Origin: Bin5 sp965221145
GTDB taxonomy: Bacteria; Chloroflexota; Anaerolineae; Caldilineales; Caldilineaceae
Assembly (NCBI GenBank): GCA_965221145.1
Contig: OZ244877.1
Coordinates: 992,001 to 1,056,000 of the forward strand
Length of the DNA stretch: 64,000 nucleotides
Direction of reading: 5' to 3'
The notes under the pieces were generated by a model. That model did not search any database and was not told the origin of the DNA. It saw only the letters and a program-made list of their open reading frames with translations. The position numbers and the translations under genes are program-made. How positions within the stretch are numbered: the stretch's first letter is position 1; every line of letters begins with the position of its first letter. Shown here piece after piece: positions 18,644-27,197 of this stretch.

Positions 18644-18659
18644 GATAGTATACTACAGG
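18644..18659 (-). promoter_or_regulatory. Palindromic upstream element (CTGTAGTATACTATCC)
   Basis: This 16-bp sequence, containing the perfect palindrome TAGTATACTA and a TATACT hexamer, lies about 50 bases before the MDR dehydrogenase start. The identical 16-mer occurs at 49161-49176, in the same orientation, before another MDR gene. It may be a shared -10 region or a repressor site. No convincing -35 accompanies it at either place. Confidence 0.4.
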
Positions 18660-18693
18660 AACTACATTCCATCAGCCGCGATTTACCGGTATC

Positions 18694-20163
18694 ATGCGCC
18701 GCCCTAACTTCCTCATTATCTACACGGATCAACAGCGCTGGGATGCCCTGGGCGCCAACGGCAACCGGCGCCCGCGCTCAAACAGCGAAGCGGTAGCGCA
18801 TCCTACACTTCACACGCCCAACCTGGACAGACTGGCGGGCGAGAGCGTCAACTTCGATCACTGTTTCGTGCAGAACCCCGTCTGTATGCCCAGCCGCCTG
18901 AGCTTCCTCACCGGGCAGTATCCCTCCACGCTCGGTGTCACCCACATGGGCGTGCCCGTGCCGGAGGATACGGTCACGCTGCCCCGCCTGCTGGCCCCCT
19001 ACGGCTACCGCTCGGCCAACATCGGCAAGCTGCACTTCCAGCCGCACGCCAACCGCGATCACCGTAGCCATCATCCGTCCTATGGCTTCGATCATCTGGA
19101 GATCTCCGACGAGCCTGGCTCCTATGAGGATGCCTACCGCGCCTGGGTCCGACAGCGCTCGCCCGGCCAACTCCCATTCATCAGTTGGGGACTTGCGCCG
19201 ATGACCGAGGTCTGGCAACAGGCGATGGGCGTGCAGGATGGGATTGACCACCCGGCGGAGCGCTTCCCCAAGCGTCCTCTGCCCGCCCGCTGCCGCGACG
19301 ACATGACCCACACCGCATTTGTCGCCGAGCAGACCATCGAATTCATGCGCCAGCAGGCTCGTACCGGCCAGCCCTTCCTCTGTATCGCCGGCATCTACTC
19401 GCCCCATTCCCCGTGGGTGACGCTGCAACGGTACTTCGACCTCTACGATCCCGAGTCCCTACCTCTGCCGACCTTCCCACCCGAAGTAGACGCGCAGCGT
19501 AACCAGCAGAATTTCTCCGACGAGGAGTTGCGGCTGGCGCGGCAGGGCTACTACGGTCAGGTCAGCGAGGTGGACCATCACGTCGGCCAACTGCTGGGCG
19601 CGCTTGACGAACTGGGCTTGGCTGACGAGACGGTCGTCGTCTTCACCTCCGATCATGGCGAGTGGCTGGGCGAGCATCTGCGGTACGGCAAAGGCTACCC
19701 CGCCCACGACCAGTGCAGTCGCGTTCCGCTGCTGATGCGGCTGCCGGGCCATGCCGCCCGCGCCCGCACCGATTCCGGCCTGACCGAGGCGCTGGACGTG
19801 CTGCCCACGATTCTGGAACTGGCCGGGATTCAGATTCCGCCCCATCTGCAGGGCTGCTCGCTGCTGCCGCGCCTGCAAGGCGACGCGCCGGGCGCCAAGT
19901 TGGATGCGCCCCTGCTCGAAAGGGGCGCGAAGTCTGCCCTGACCGAGCATACCGGCTGGAAATCGCTGCGTACAGAGCGCTTTCGCTACGTTCTCCACGC
20001 TGACGGCTCCGAGCATCTCTACGATCTGTCCGCCGAGTGGGGCGACTATCGCGACGTGGCCGCCGAGCCAGCCTACGCCGCCGACCTGGCCGCGGTGCGT
20101 CATCAGCTTAGTCACAAGCTGCTGGCCGCGGAGAGGCCGCTGCCGCGCGCCTGGCCCTACTGA
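18694..20163 (+). CDS. Sulfatase, Cys-type (formylglycine-dependent)
   Basis: A 489-residue alkaline-phosphatase-superfamily sulfatase. Metal ligand Asp12 is in IYTDQQRWD, and the formylglycine-precursor Cys64 is in the signature CMPSR. TFTSDHGEWLGEH-type residues (FTSDHGEWLGEH) supply the other metal ligands. No signal peptide, so it is likely cytoplasmic. Residues about 25-40 (RRPRSNSEAVAH) are encoded by a REP-like repeat inserted in frame between GANGN and HTPNLDRLAGE, where relatives normally have only a few residues. It starts a pair with the Rieske gene downstream. Confidence 0.9.
   Translation: MRRPNFLIIYTDQQRWDALGANGNRRPRSNSEAVAHPTLHTPNLDRLAGESVNFDHCFVQNPVCMPSRLSFLTGQYPSTLGVTHMGVPVPEDTVTLPRLLAPYGYRSANIGKLHFQPHANRDHRSHHPSYGFDHLEISDEPGSYEDAYRAWVRQRSPGQLPFISWGLAPMTEVWQQAMGVQDGIDHPAERFPKRPLPARCRDDMTHTAFVAEQTIEFMRQQARTGQPFLCIAGIYSPHSPWVTLQRYFDLYDPESLPLPTFPPEVDAQRNQQNFSDEELRLARQGYYGQVSEVDHHVGQLLGALDELGLADETVVVFTSDHGEWLGEHLRYGKGYPAHDQCSRVPLLMRLPGHAARARTDSGLTEALDVLPTILELAGIQIPPHLQGCSLLPRLQGDAPGAKLDAPLLERGAKSALTEHTGWKSLRTERFRYVLHADGSEHLYDLSAEWGDYRDVAAEPAYAADLAAVRHQLSHKLLAAERPLPRAWPY
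18771..18807 (+). repeat. REP-like repeat inside the sulfatase coding sequence
   Basis: The core AGCGAAGCGGTAGCGCAT, preceded by GCGCTCAAAC, matches the intergenic repeat family at 46.9, 48.4 and 57.1-57.4 kb. Here it is read in frame as RSNSEAVAH without disrupting the sulfatase. Confidence 0.75.
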
Positions 20164-20185
20164 AAGGGCTGCAAAAGGAGAGAGC

Positions 20186-20644
20186 ATGCCCCGCCAGGAC
20201 CAACACCAGGAGCCTGCGACCCCCCGCCGCGCCGGTACGCGGCCCCACCCCATCTGCCGAGTCAGCGATTTGCCGCCCGGCGAGCGCAAAATCGTCGAGG
20301 TGGCCCGCCGCTCAATCGGCGTTTTCAACGTATTTGGCGAATACTTCGCGCTGCGCAACCTCTGCCCCCACCAAGGCGGGCCCCTCTGCCGCGGCGCCAT
20401 CACCGGCACCGCCCGCTCCAGCCGGCCGGGCGAGATCATCTGGGAACGGGATGGGCAGGTCCTGCGCTGCCCCTGGCACGGCTGGGAGTTCGACATCACC
20501 AGCGGGCGCTCGGTCTTCAATCCTCATAGACTGCGCGTTCGAACCTACGACGTTACGGTCGAGCCGCAACAGGAAGATGAGGATCCGTCGGTAGAGCAAT
20601 TCGATGTGACGGTCGAGGATGGGTGGGTGGTGCTGCACGCGTAG
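20186..20644 (+). CDS. Rieske 2Fe-2S domain protein
   Basis: A 152-residue stand-alone Rieske ferredoxin. Cluster ligands are in box 1, CPHQGG, and box 2, CPWHGWEF (one Cys and one His each). Between them is an approximately 30-residue insert typical of ferredoxin components that deliver electrons to oxygenases. AAGGAGAG precedes the ATG. It follows the sulfatase by 22 bases, so the two are probably cotranscribed. No terminal oxygenase is adjacent, so its partner lies elsewhere or is one of the non-Rieske oxygenases. Confidence 0.9.
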   Translation: MPRQDQHQEPATPRRAGTRPHPICRVSDLPPGERKIVEVARRSIGVFNVFGEYFALRNLCPHQGGPLCRGAITGTARSSRPGEIIWERDGQVLRCPWHGWEFDITSGRSVFNPHRLRVRTYDVTVEPQQEDEDPSVEQFDVTVEDGWVVLHA

Positions 20645-20669
20645 CGTATTGGAATGGGAGGCACTTCGG

Positions 20670-21098
20670 ATGATGCGTAACTTACCTGAGCAACGAAGAG
20701 GGTCGGCTGGCAAGATCGCTTCCTCCTTTTGTAGCGCCGTAGAATTTCTTAGCGATGCGAAGATAGGTGGATGCACTGTTGGGATTCTGGTTTTCTTCGC
20801 TGCTCTGATCGCTGCCATGACCGCCCACTACTATTTCGACACTTTCCTGTTTGTGTATCTTCTCATCATAGTGGCATTTGCAGGACAAGTCGCGCATATC
20901 CTGATCTGCAAACGGGAAGGCTTGGCAGACTACCTTCTCTCTGTAGGTCTCAGATTTGCGGGCTTAGGTGTTGGGTGGTGGATCGCCAACACCTTTTTCG
21001 ACTACGGCTCTTTCTTGATCGTTTTTCCCATGATGATTGGGGGATTCGCCGGGGACGGAGTGCGTGTCCTGATCCGCAAATGGTATCGCCAGGCATAA
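20670..21098 (+). CDS. Small integral membrane protein (paralogue of 22586-22963)
   Basis: A 142-residue protein with about four transmembrane segments (GILVFFAALIAAMTAHYYF, FVYLLIIVAFAGQVAHILI, LLSVGLRFAGLGVGWWIA, FLIVFPMMIGGFAGDGVRVL). The ATG at 20670 follows GGGAGG by eight bases; an open frame from 20619 is less likely. It shares layout with the protein at 22586-22963 (HILICKREGLADYLL against HQLIYKRQSLGDMLV, and a C-terminal IRKWYR/FRRISR tail). Family unknown. The two flank a voltage-gated channel gene, and possible accessory-subunit roles are inference only. Confidence 0.75.
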   Translation: MMRNLPEQRRGSAGKIASSFCSAVEFLSDAKIGGCTVGILVFFAALIAAMTAHYYFDTFLFVYLLIIVAFAGQVAHILICKREGLADYLLSVGLRFAGLGVGWWIANTFFDYGSFLIVFPMMIGGFAGDGVRVLIRKWYRQA

Positions 21099-21427
21099 CG
21101 CTTTCCCCGCGCTCTTGGTATGCCCCAAGATGGGGACAGAGATCTAATGTGCGTTCACATTGAAAACCCGCTTTTTTCTGAATTGCGTATTCTGAATTGC
21201 GTAAGGGCAGGCGTCTCGCCCGTTCTCCCGATATTCGCAAGCTCTTGGTCTCATTTGGGATCTACATCAGGAGTTCACCATGGACTTGGGCGAGGGCGCC
21301 TACGGCAAACACCGAAGTAACCGTTGAGTTCGCCAAGGGAGTAGGCCCAGAACGCTTGCTTTTGGGCTTCGCCCCACTGGAAAAGTCAGCAGGATAGCGA
21401 CAATTTTTCCACGAGGAGGAACCAGAC
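21099..21427. other. Intergenic region holding MITE-like copy 2
   Basis: This 329-base gap contains the MITE-like element at 21145-21269. The remainder shows no gene-like frame apart from the AGGAGG site of the channel gene at its right end. Confidence 0.6.
21145..21269. repeat. MITE-like element copy 2
   Basis: A 125-bp element. The left end reads TAATGTGCGTTCACATTGAA; the right end, reverse-complemented, reads TGATGTAGATCCCAAATGAG and continues into ACCAAGAG. The interior has GAATTGCGTAAGGGCAGGCG, shared with copies 3-5. Noncoding. Confidence 0.7.
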
Positions 21428-22267
21428 ATGCGAAGGTTAGCCGACCGTATCGTACACGCGCGGACATTCGAATACCTCCTCGTCGTACTCATCGTCGGGA
21501 GCGCCGTCTTGCTGGGTGTGGCAACTTCTGAACATTTGGCTGACCGGTACGCGCTCTGGATGGCGTTGTTCTGGATCCTGACGCTGCTAGTGCTCGTTTT
21601 GGAAGTGCTTCTCAAGATGTTTGCGCTCTCGCCAAGGGTCGACCGGTATTTCAGAGATAGTTGGAACGCATTCGATTTCCTGACAATTAGTTTCCTGATA
21701 ATCAGCATAGCAACCTATTCGCCCTCCTCCTCCGTCGACTACGCCGACTATGGGATACTCATCATGTTGCTGCGCTTGCTGCGGCTTCTTCGGAGCCTTT
21801 CAACCGTTCAGGAGCTGCGCTTGATCCTGTCGACACTGATTCGCTCCATTCCGAGCGTGGGACACATCGTGGTCTTGCTGGGCATCATCCTCTATGTGTA
21901 TGGTTTTGTCGGGTACTCCAGTTTCGGAAAGCACGACCCGGTACACTGGGGAAATATAGGCGTTGCAATTTTGTCGCTGTTTCAAATCGTGACGATGGAT
22001 GACTGGGTCACCATCATGTACACTGCCATTGAGCTGGAGCCGATGGCGTGGGTCTTTTTCGTCAGCTTTGTGATAATCAGCGCCTTTATCGTAGCCAATC
22101 TATTCATAGCCGTCGTAATAAAAAACCTGGAGGAAGTCATGCAGGATCGCCGGCGACCGCGACCGTTGGAAACGCCGGCATCCAGGGAAGAAACCCTCCG
22201 GGAACTGCGCTCAGCCCGGCAAGCGCTCGACCGCCTGGAAGAACGCTTGCAGCAGTTCCCCGATTAG
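21428..22267 (+). CDS. Single-domain voltage-gated cation channel (NaChBac/CavMr-like)
   Basis: A 279-residue six-helix ion-transport protein. S1-S3 span about residues 15-100. S4 carries Arg116, 119, 122 and 131 (LLRLLRLLRSLSTVQELR). S5 is about 146-163, a pore helix and selectivity filter TMDDW lie at 189-193 (QIVTMDDWVT), and S6 is at 208-232 ending NLFIAVVI. A charged C-terminal coiled coil (REETLRELRSARQALDRLEERL) would drive tetramer assembly. The filter has two Asp where NaChBac has LES, which in engineered CavAb gives calcium selectivity, so calcium permeation is plausible. AGGAGG precedes the ATG. Inner-membrane location. Confidence 0.92.
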   Translation: MRRLADRIVHARTFEYLLVVLIVGSAVLLGVATSEHLADRYALWMALFWILTLLVLVLEVLLKMFALSPRVDRYFRDSWNAFDFLTISFLIISIATYSPSSSVDYADYGILIMLLRLLRLLRSLSTVQELRLILSTLIRSIPSVGHIVVLLGIILYVYGFVGYSSFGKHDPVHWGNIGVAILSLFQIVTMDDWVTIMYTAIELEPMAWVFFVSFVIISAFIVANLFIAVVIKNLEEVMQDRRRPRPLETPASREETLRELRSARQALDRLEERLQQFPD

Positions 22268-22585
22268 TCGTTCCAGATCCTTGTGAACGCGCCTCCTGAT
22301 GGGGTCTCGGCAGGAGAGTTCAGCGTGGTAACGATTCAATTCACGGACACCGACGGCAACAACTGATGTGCGTTCACATTGAGAACCCGTTTTTTTCTGA
22401 ATTGCGCATCGCGAATTTCGTATTATGTAAGGGCAGGCGAGACGGCCACGTTTCAATTGCGTTATCCGTGAGAAAAGTCCTGGTTTCGAATGGGATCCAC
22501 ATTAGAGAAACGAAGAGAGAGCGAATACCTCTCACTCGTCATGTCAAACTCATTGCTTCATGCAACAGAAAGGGAGGCGGTACAG
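22268..22585. other. Intergenic region holding MITE-like copy 3 and a coding-like tail
   Basis: Holds the MITE-like element at 22364-22504. Before it, the channel frame continues past its TAG for 32 sense codons to a TGA at 22364-22366 (ending TIQFTDTDGNN), a short coding-like stretch of unknown meaning. After the element comes only the leader of the next gene. Confidence 0.5.
22364..22504. repeat. MITE-like element copy 3
   Basis: A 141-bp element. The left end reads TGATGTGCGTTCACATTGAG; the right end, reverse-complemented, reads TAATGTGGATCCCATTCGAA then ACCAGGACTTTTCTC. The interior shares GTAAGGGCAGGCGAGACGGC with copies 2, 4 and 5. Its left edge overlaps a TGA stop. Confidence 0.7.
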
Positions 22586-22963
22586 ATGATGTACAATCTA
22601 CTTGAGAGATGGAGGAGAATCCCCTTCATGCTCTCGTCAGGAATTTGGACGCTCGGTATTCTTCTTATCGGGGATTGGATTGGCGCTCCCTATTTCCAAT
22701 CCGACTTTCGGCTGCGATTTGCCTTTATATGGTTCGCGGCATCCGCAGTTTCATTCGCGCATCAACTGATCTACAAACGACAAAGTCTGGGAGACATGCT
22801 GGTCATGGTAGGTATCATGGCTCCAGCGGTCGTCATAGGGGTATGGCTATCCTTTGCCTTTTTCGAAGCCCACGCCACCCTGGCGTTCCTTCCCCAGCTT
22901 GCTGGGCTAATTGTCGGGGCTGGCGCGTATGCCTTGTTCCGCAGAATATCTCGCAAAGAATAA
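22586..22963 (+). CDS. Small integral membrane protein (paralogue of 20670-21098)
   Basis: A 125-residue membrane protein with three or four helices (SGIWTLGILLIGDWIG, FAFIWFAASAVSFAHQLI, MLVMVGIMAPAVVIGVWLSF, LAFLPQLAGLIVGAGAYALF). I place the start at 22586, eight bases after GGGAGG. The longer frame from 22490 would run out of the MITE-like element and is unlikely to be used. Layout and the basic C-terminus match the protein at 20670. Function unknown; proximity to the voltage-gated channel is the only clue. Confidence 0.72.
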   Translation: MMYNLLERWRRIPFMLSSGIWTLGILLIGDWIGAPYFQSDFRLRFAFIWFAASAVSFAHQLIYKRQSLGDMLVMVGIMAPAVVIGVWLSFAFFEAHATLAFLPQLAGLIVGAGAYALFRRISRKE

Positions 22964-23329
22964 CGTTTCCCCCCGCCCTGGGTCTGTCCTGAGGCGGGAT
23001 CATGGATCTCTGAAACACAGCCCTGCTATTGGCGGCCGGGGTGACGCGGCGCGGGCGGCTTGCCATCCTGTTCATCTCCGATTCCCAGGAATCGCGGAGC
23101 AGGCAACCCCTCTCAAGAGAAGGGCGCCTCCATCATCACGCCAATGCTGACAAACACTCCAGTGGATGGCATGCGGAGTCGTGCGAGTCGGTGTAGAATG
23201 TGGTGACTGCGCCCCTGCTAGTAAGGGGCGCGATCTCTAGCGATTTGCACTGCGATTCTCGCCAGAAGAGTACGCCGGGCACTGTCGTCACCATCACTGT
23301 CAATCATTCATCCCACAGGCGGAGCAACT
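22964..23329. other. Intergenic region with two hairpins
   Basis: A 366-base gap without a gene. Two inverted repeats are visible: one at about 23072-23097 (CTCCGATTCC ... GGAATCGCGGAG) and one at 23209-23231 (GCGCCCC ... GGGGCGC, loop of nine). Neither is followed by a T-run, so they may be REP-like or 5' leader structures rather than terminators. Confidence 0.45.
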
Positions 23330-24490
23330 ATGGCCGATCCGATCATCACCAAAATCGAAGTCCATACCTATGAGAGCGAAAGGGAGAACCTCGGCACTGA
23401 CTACAACGGTTTCAACATCGTCTACGAGCCGGGCAACCGCATCAAGCAGCAGGGCAATGTCCTGCGCGTCGAGACCGACCAGGGCATCGTCGGCGAGTAC
23501 GCCGGCGGCAGGGCGGCCGAGTTTTCGACCATCCCCCTCTTCGCCCATTTTCTGATTGGCCGCAGCGCCCTGCAGCGGGAACTGATCTATACCGAAGTCA
23601 AGCGTGCCCTGCGTCAGGTGGCCCGCATCGGCCTGGCGCCGATCGACATCGCCCTGTGGGACATCGCGGGCAAGCTCTACGACCAGCCGATCTACAAGCT
23701 TCTGGGCGGCTACAAGAGCAGCGTTCCCTGCTACGCCAGCACCTACCACGGCGACCACCAGCCGGACGGCCTCTCTACGCCGGAGTCCTTCGCCGATTTC
23801 GCTGAGCAGTGCCTGGAACTGGGCTATCCGGCCTTCAAAATCCATGGCTGGGGCCGCGCGCCCGTCAGCCAGGAGGTGGCCAACGTCCACGCCGTGGGCA
23901 AGCGCGTTGGCGACAAAATGGATCTGATGCTGGACCCGGCCTGCGAGTTGATGACCTTCGGCGATGCGGTGAAGGTCGGCTGGGCCTGCGATGAGAACCG
24001 CTTCTTCTGGTACGAAGACCCCTACCGCGACGGCGGCATCTCCCAGTTCGCCCACCGCAAGCTGCGCCAGTTGATCAGGACGCCGATTTTGCAGACGGAG
24101 CATGTGCGCTCGCTGGAGCCGCACATCGACTTCGCGCTCGCCGACGCCACCGACTACGTGCGCGGCGATGTCGGCTACGACGGCATCACCGGCGTCATCA
24201 AGCTGGCCCACGCCTGCGAAGCGTTGGGCATTGACCTCGAATTCCACGGCCCAGGCCCGGCCCAGCGCCAGTGCATGGCCGCCATCCGCAACACAAACTA
24301 CTATGAGATGGGCCTGCTGCATCCCAAAGCGCCCGCCAGCCACGACGCGGAACTCTATCTCGACTATCGGGACGAACTGGAGGGCATCGACGCCAACGGC
24401 CATGTGCCCATTCCGCAGGGGCCGGGGCTGGGCGTTGCCATCAACTGGGATTGGGTGGAGCGAAATCGCGTGTCGGTGGTAGAATGGTGA
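23330..24490 (+). CDS. Mandelate racemase/muconate lactonizing (enolase superfamily) enzyme
   Basis: A 386-residue enolase-superfamily protein, probably an acid-sugar dehydratase or racemase. Visible residues: Lys170 in FKIHGWG (a KxH rather than KxK arrangement), metal ligands Asp202 (LDPAC) and Glu229 (YEDP), a third in Glu257 (QTEH), and the general-base His306 in EFHGPG. The capping domain is about residues 1-125. CGGAG precedes the ATG. The DapA-like aldolase follows 123 bases later, a combination seen in pathways that dehydrate sugar acids to 2-keto-3-deoxy acids and then cleave them. That pairing is inference. Confidence 0.9.
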   Translation: MADPIITKIEVHTYESERENLGTDYNGFNIVYEPGNRIKQQGNVLRVETDQGIVGEYAGGRAAEFSTIPLFAHFLIGRSALQRELIYTEVKRALRQVARIGLAPIDIALWDIAGKLYDQPIYKLLGGYKSSVPCYASTYHGDHQPDGLSTPESFADFAEQCLELGYPAFKIHGWGRAPVSQEVANVHAVGKRVGDKMDLMLDPACELMTFGDAVKVGWACDENRFFWYEDPYRDGGISQFAHRKLRQLIRTPILQTEHVRSLEPHIDFALADATDYVRGDVGYDGITGVIKLAHACEALGIDLEFHGPGPAQRQCMAAIRNTNYYEMGLLHPKAPASHDAELYLDYRDELEGIDANGHVPIPQGPGLGVAINWDWVERNRVSVVEW

Positions 24491-24502
24491 GTGCGCGACT
24501 GC

Positions 24503-24532
24503 TTGAAAAAGGCGCGAATCGCGGCTGATACT
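24503..24532 (+). promoter_or_regulatory. Candidate promoter and leader hairpin for the DapA-like gene
   Basis: TTGAAA at 24503-24508 and GATACT at 24527-24532 are separated by 18 bases. Further on, CGCAGGC-AGGAA-GCCTGCG (near 24576-24594) can form a hairpin just before the AGGAGG ribosome-binding site of the gene at 24614. Confidence 0.35.
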
Positions 24533-24613
24533 GCGTAAAACCAATTTCGTATAGTAAACTCTTGAATTCCAAGAGGCGCAGGCAGGAAGCCTGCGACCCC
24601 AGGAGGAGCCTCT

Positions 24614-25570
24614 ATGACTCTCGCCATGACCGCCCAACTCTCGACCTCCGAGCTACTATCCGCGCTGGAGGGCGTAACTGCCATCCCTGTGGTGCCCTAT
24701 CGCGACGGCAGCGTCGATTACGACGCGCATCTGAAGAACGTGCGCTATCTGATGCAGAGCAACAGCCTGAGCGACAACCGGCCGCGCGTCCTCTCCATTG
24801 CCGGAACCAGCCCGATCCACCAGATGAGCCGCTCCGAGCACGTCCGCTTGGTGGACATCACGACGCGCACAATGGGAAATGAAGGCGTGTATGTGGCCGG
24901 TGTGCTGCCCACTCCGCTCGTCGAAGCCAAGGCGACCATCAGCGAACTCGCCGCGCTCCAGCGCCCCCCCGATGCCTATCTACTCATGCCCCTGGCCGGT
25001 GTTTACGACCCGGACGGCATGTACAACGAGTTCATGGCCTTTGGCGAGGAGATGGATGACCGCTTTGGCGCCCGCCTGATTTACTACTTTAAAGATAGCC
25101 GCGACCTGTCGCAGATGGAGAATCTCTTCCGCGACTCGGACGCGTTCGTCGGCGTGAAAGTGGGCACCGGCGAGGACGACGTGGAACCGCTGACGCGGGC
25201 GCTCGGTGACAATGGGCTTGTCATCTGGGGGATCGGCGACCGCAGCACGCGCGCGGCCCAACTTGGGACGAAGGGACATACCTCCGGCATCGCCATGGTC
25301 TGCGCCAAAGCCTCCGACGCCATCAACAACGCCCAGCGCGCCGGCGACTATGCCGAGTCCCAGCGCGTGGAGGACGCCATCGGCGCGCTCGAGGAGCTGC
25401 GCTTCCGCGACGGGCGCCGCTACAACTATTCGGCGGTTATCTCGGCTATGGCGCTGAGCGGCTTCGACGACATTGACGGCGGCGAAGGCGCGCCCTTCAA
25501 CCCCCCCGTCCCCGCGGAGATCGGCCGCGAAGTGCAGGCGGCGATTGCCGACCTGGCGCAATATCACTGA
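24614..25570 (+). CDS. Dihydrodipicolinate synthase/N-acetylneuraminate lyase (DapA) family protein
   Basis: A 318-residue class I aldolase-type TIM barrel. The Schiff-base Lys is residue 182 (FVGVKVGTG) and the catalytic Tyr is in LIYYF at 157-158. The usual GTxGE near the N-terminus reads IAGTSPIH, so the substrate pocket departs from DapA. AGGAGG precedes the ATG by about seven bases. It likely splits or forms a 2-keto-3-deoxy sugar acid releasing pyruvate or a related unit, downstream of the enolase-superfamily enzyme. The exact substrate cannot be assigned. Confidence 0.88.
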   Translation: MTLAMTAQLSTSELLSALEGVTAIPVVPYRDGSVDYDAHLKNVRYLMQSNSLSDNRPRVLSIAGTSPIHQMSRSEHVRLVDITTRTMGNEGVYVAGVLPTPLVEAKATISELAALQRPPDAYLLMPLAGVYDPDGMYNEFMAFGEEMDDRFGARLIYYFKDSRDLSQMENLFRDSDAFVGVKVGTGEDDVEPLTRALGDNGLVIWGIGDRSTRAAQLGTKGHTSGIAMVCAKASDAINNAQRAGDYAESQRVEDAIGALEELRFRDGRRYNYSAVISAMALSGFDDIDGGEGAPFNPPVPAEIGREVQAAIADLAQYH

Positions 25571-25641
25571 GTTTGATCAAGAAATGATCCCGAAGGGCAG
25601 GTCTTTGACTTCATTTTTCGATCAAATTAGGGAGCTACCCT

Positions 25642-27150
25642 ATGGCATCTCAATCCAACGGCAGGACAGGCGCGCCGCCGTCCGTCCTGCTCATCTCTAC
25701 AGATCACTGGCCCGCCTACCTGACGGGCGGCGCGGGGCACACGGCAATCCGCACGCCGACCCTGGACAGCTTGGCCGGCGCGGGGGTGCGCTACACAAAC
25801 GCCTATGCCGAGTGCCCGGTCTGCATACCGGCCCGCCGCACGCTGATGACCGGCACGCCGCCGCGCACGCACGGCGACCGCAACTTCCTGGTGCGTGAGC
25901 CGATGCCGCCATTCCCCACGCTCGCCCAGACCTTCCGTGACACCGGTTACCAAGCCTACGCGGTGGGCAAACTGCACGTCTTCCCGCAGCGCGATCGCAT
26001 CGGTTTCGACGATGTGATCCTGGCTGAGGAGGGCCGCCCCGTCCTCGGCGTGATCGACGACTATGAGATCTGGATGGGGGAGGAGGGCTATCCGGGGCGC
26101 TCATACGCGCACGGCATGAGCAACAACGAGTACAGTTTCCGCCCCTGGCATCTGCCCGAGGCGACCCATGTCACCAACTGGGCCACCGACCAGATGTGCA
26201 GGATGATCCGGCGCCGCGACCCGACCCGGCCCGGTCTCTGGTTCCTCTCCTACTGTCATCCTCACCCGCCGCTCGTGCCGCTGGAGTGGTACTACAACCT
26301 CTATCGGGAGGTCGACATCCCGCTTCCTTATCGGGCCGCGTGGTCGGATAATTTCGACGAGTTGCCCTATCCGCTACAGGTGATCCAGACGCGCTATGGC
26401 GGCGCTCTCGGCGATAAGGAGTTGCGGGGCATTTTCCGCGCCTTTTACGCGCTCTGCACGCATATCGACCACCAGTTGCGCCGGGTCATCGGCACGCTGC
26501 GGGAGGAGGGGCTGCTGGACAATACGATCATCTGCTTCACCAGCGACCACGGCGATATGCTTGGGCATCATGGGCTGTGGGCCAAGCGGCTCTACTACGA
26601 GCACGCAGCCAACATCCCGATGCTGTTGCTCGGCCCGGCCGGCGACGAACGCACGCCCGCCGGCAGCGAGGATGACCGCCTCGTCGGCTGGCAGGATGTC
26701 ATGCCGACGCTGCTCGACCTGGCCGGTATCCCGATTCCCGAGAGCGTCGAGGGGACGTCGATGGTTGGGGCGGCGCGGCGGCCTTATCTCTTCGGCGAAG
26801 TGGGCGAAGGGCCGATGTCCACCCGCATGATCCGCCAGGATCAGTACAAGTTGATCTACTACGCCACCGGCAACTGTTTTCAACTCTTCGATCTGGAGGC
26901 CGATCCGCAGGAGATGAACGACCTGAGCGAGGCGGAGGCGTATGCCCCGCTGCGTCAACGGCTGACCGCGCTGCTGCGGGATGAACTCTATGGCAGCGAT
27001 GAGGCGTGGCTGCAAGACGGCGAACTTGTCGGCCTGCCCGAACGCGCCTGTCAGCCGGCCGAAAACCGGGAACTCTCCGGCCAGCGCGGTCTGCACTGGC
27101 CGCCGCCGCCGTTGGACCAATCCGGCAGACAGGTGGGGATGCCGGGGTGA
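25642..27150 (+). CDS. Sulfatase, Cys-type (formylglycine-dependent)
   Basis: A 502-residue sulfatase. Metal ligand Asp21 is in LLISTDHWP; the formylglycine site Cys61 is in CIPAR, followed by RTLMTGTPP. FTSDHGDMLGHHG carries further metal ligands. No signal peptide. AGGGAG precedes the ATG. Compared with the sulfatase at 18694 it has a different C-terminus (roughly 50 residues rich in Leu, Pro and Trp) and no REP insertion. It directly follows the DapA-like gene, so desulfation and sugar-acid cleavage may be coexpressed. Confidence 0.9.
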   Translation: MASQSNGRTGAPPSVLLISTDHWPAYLTGGAGHTAIRTPTLDSLAGAGVRYTNAYAECPVCIPARRTLMTGTPPRTHGDRNFLVREPMPPFPTLAQTFRDTGYQAYAVGKLHVFPQRDRIGFDDVILAEEGRPVLGVIDDYEIWMGEEGYPGRSYAHGMSNNEYSFRPWHLPEATHVTNWATDQMCRMIRRRDPTRPGLWFLSYCHPHPPLVPLEWYYNLYREVDIPLPYRAAWSDNFDELPYPLQVIQTRYGGALGDKELRGIFRAFYALCTHIDHQLRRVIGTLREEGLLDNTIICFTSDHGDMLGHHGLWAKRLYYEHAANIPMLLLGPAGDERTPAGSEDDRLVGWQDVMPTLLDLAGIPIPESVEGTSMVGAARRPYLFGEVGEGPMSTRMIRQDQYKLIYYATGNCFQLFDLEADPQEMNDLSEAEAYAPLRQRLTALLRDELYGSDEAWLQDGELVGLPERACQPAENRELSGQRGLHWPPPPLDQSGRQVGMPG

Positions 27151-27197
27151 CGTCCAGGGGAGGACGAATGTGTGAATCTCAAAAAGGTATTGGGCCG

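Noticed and set aside
23300..24637. Long minus-strand frame opposite the enolase-superfamily gene
   Set aside because: Antisense shadow in GC-rich coding sequence; the plus-strand product has clear catalytic motifs. The same applies to 3469-4713 and 58692-60029.
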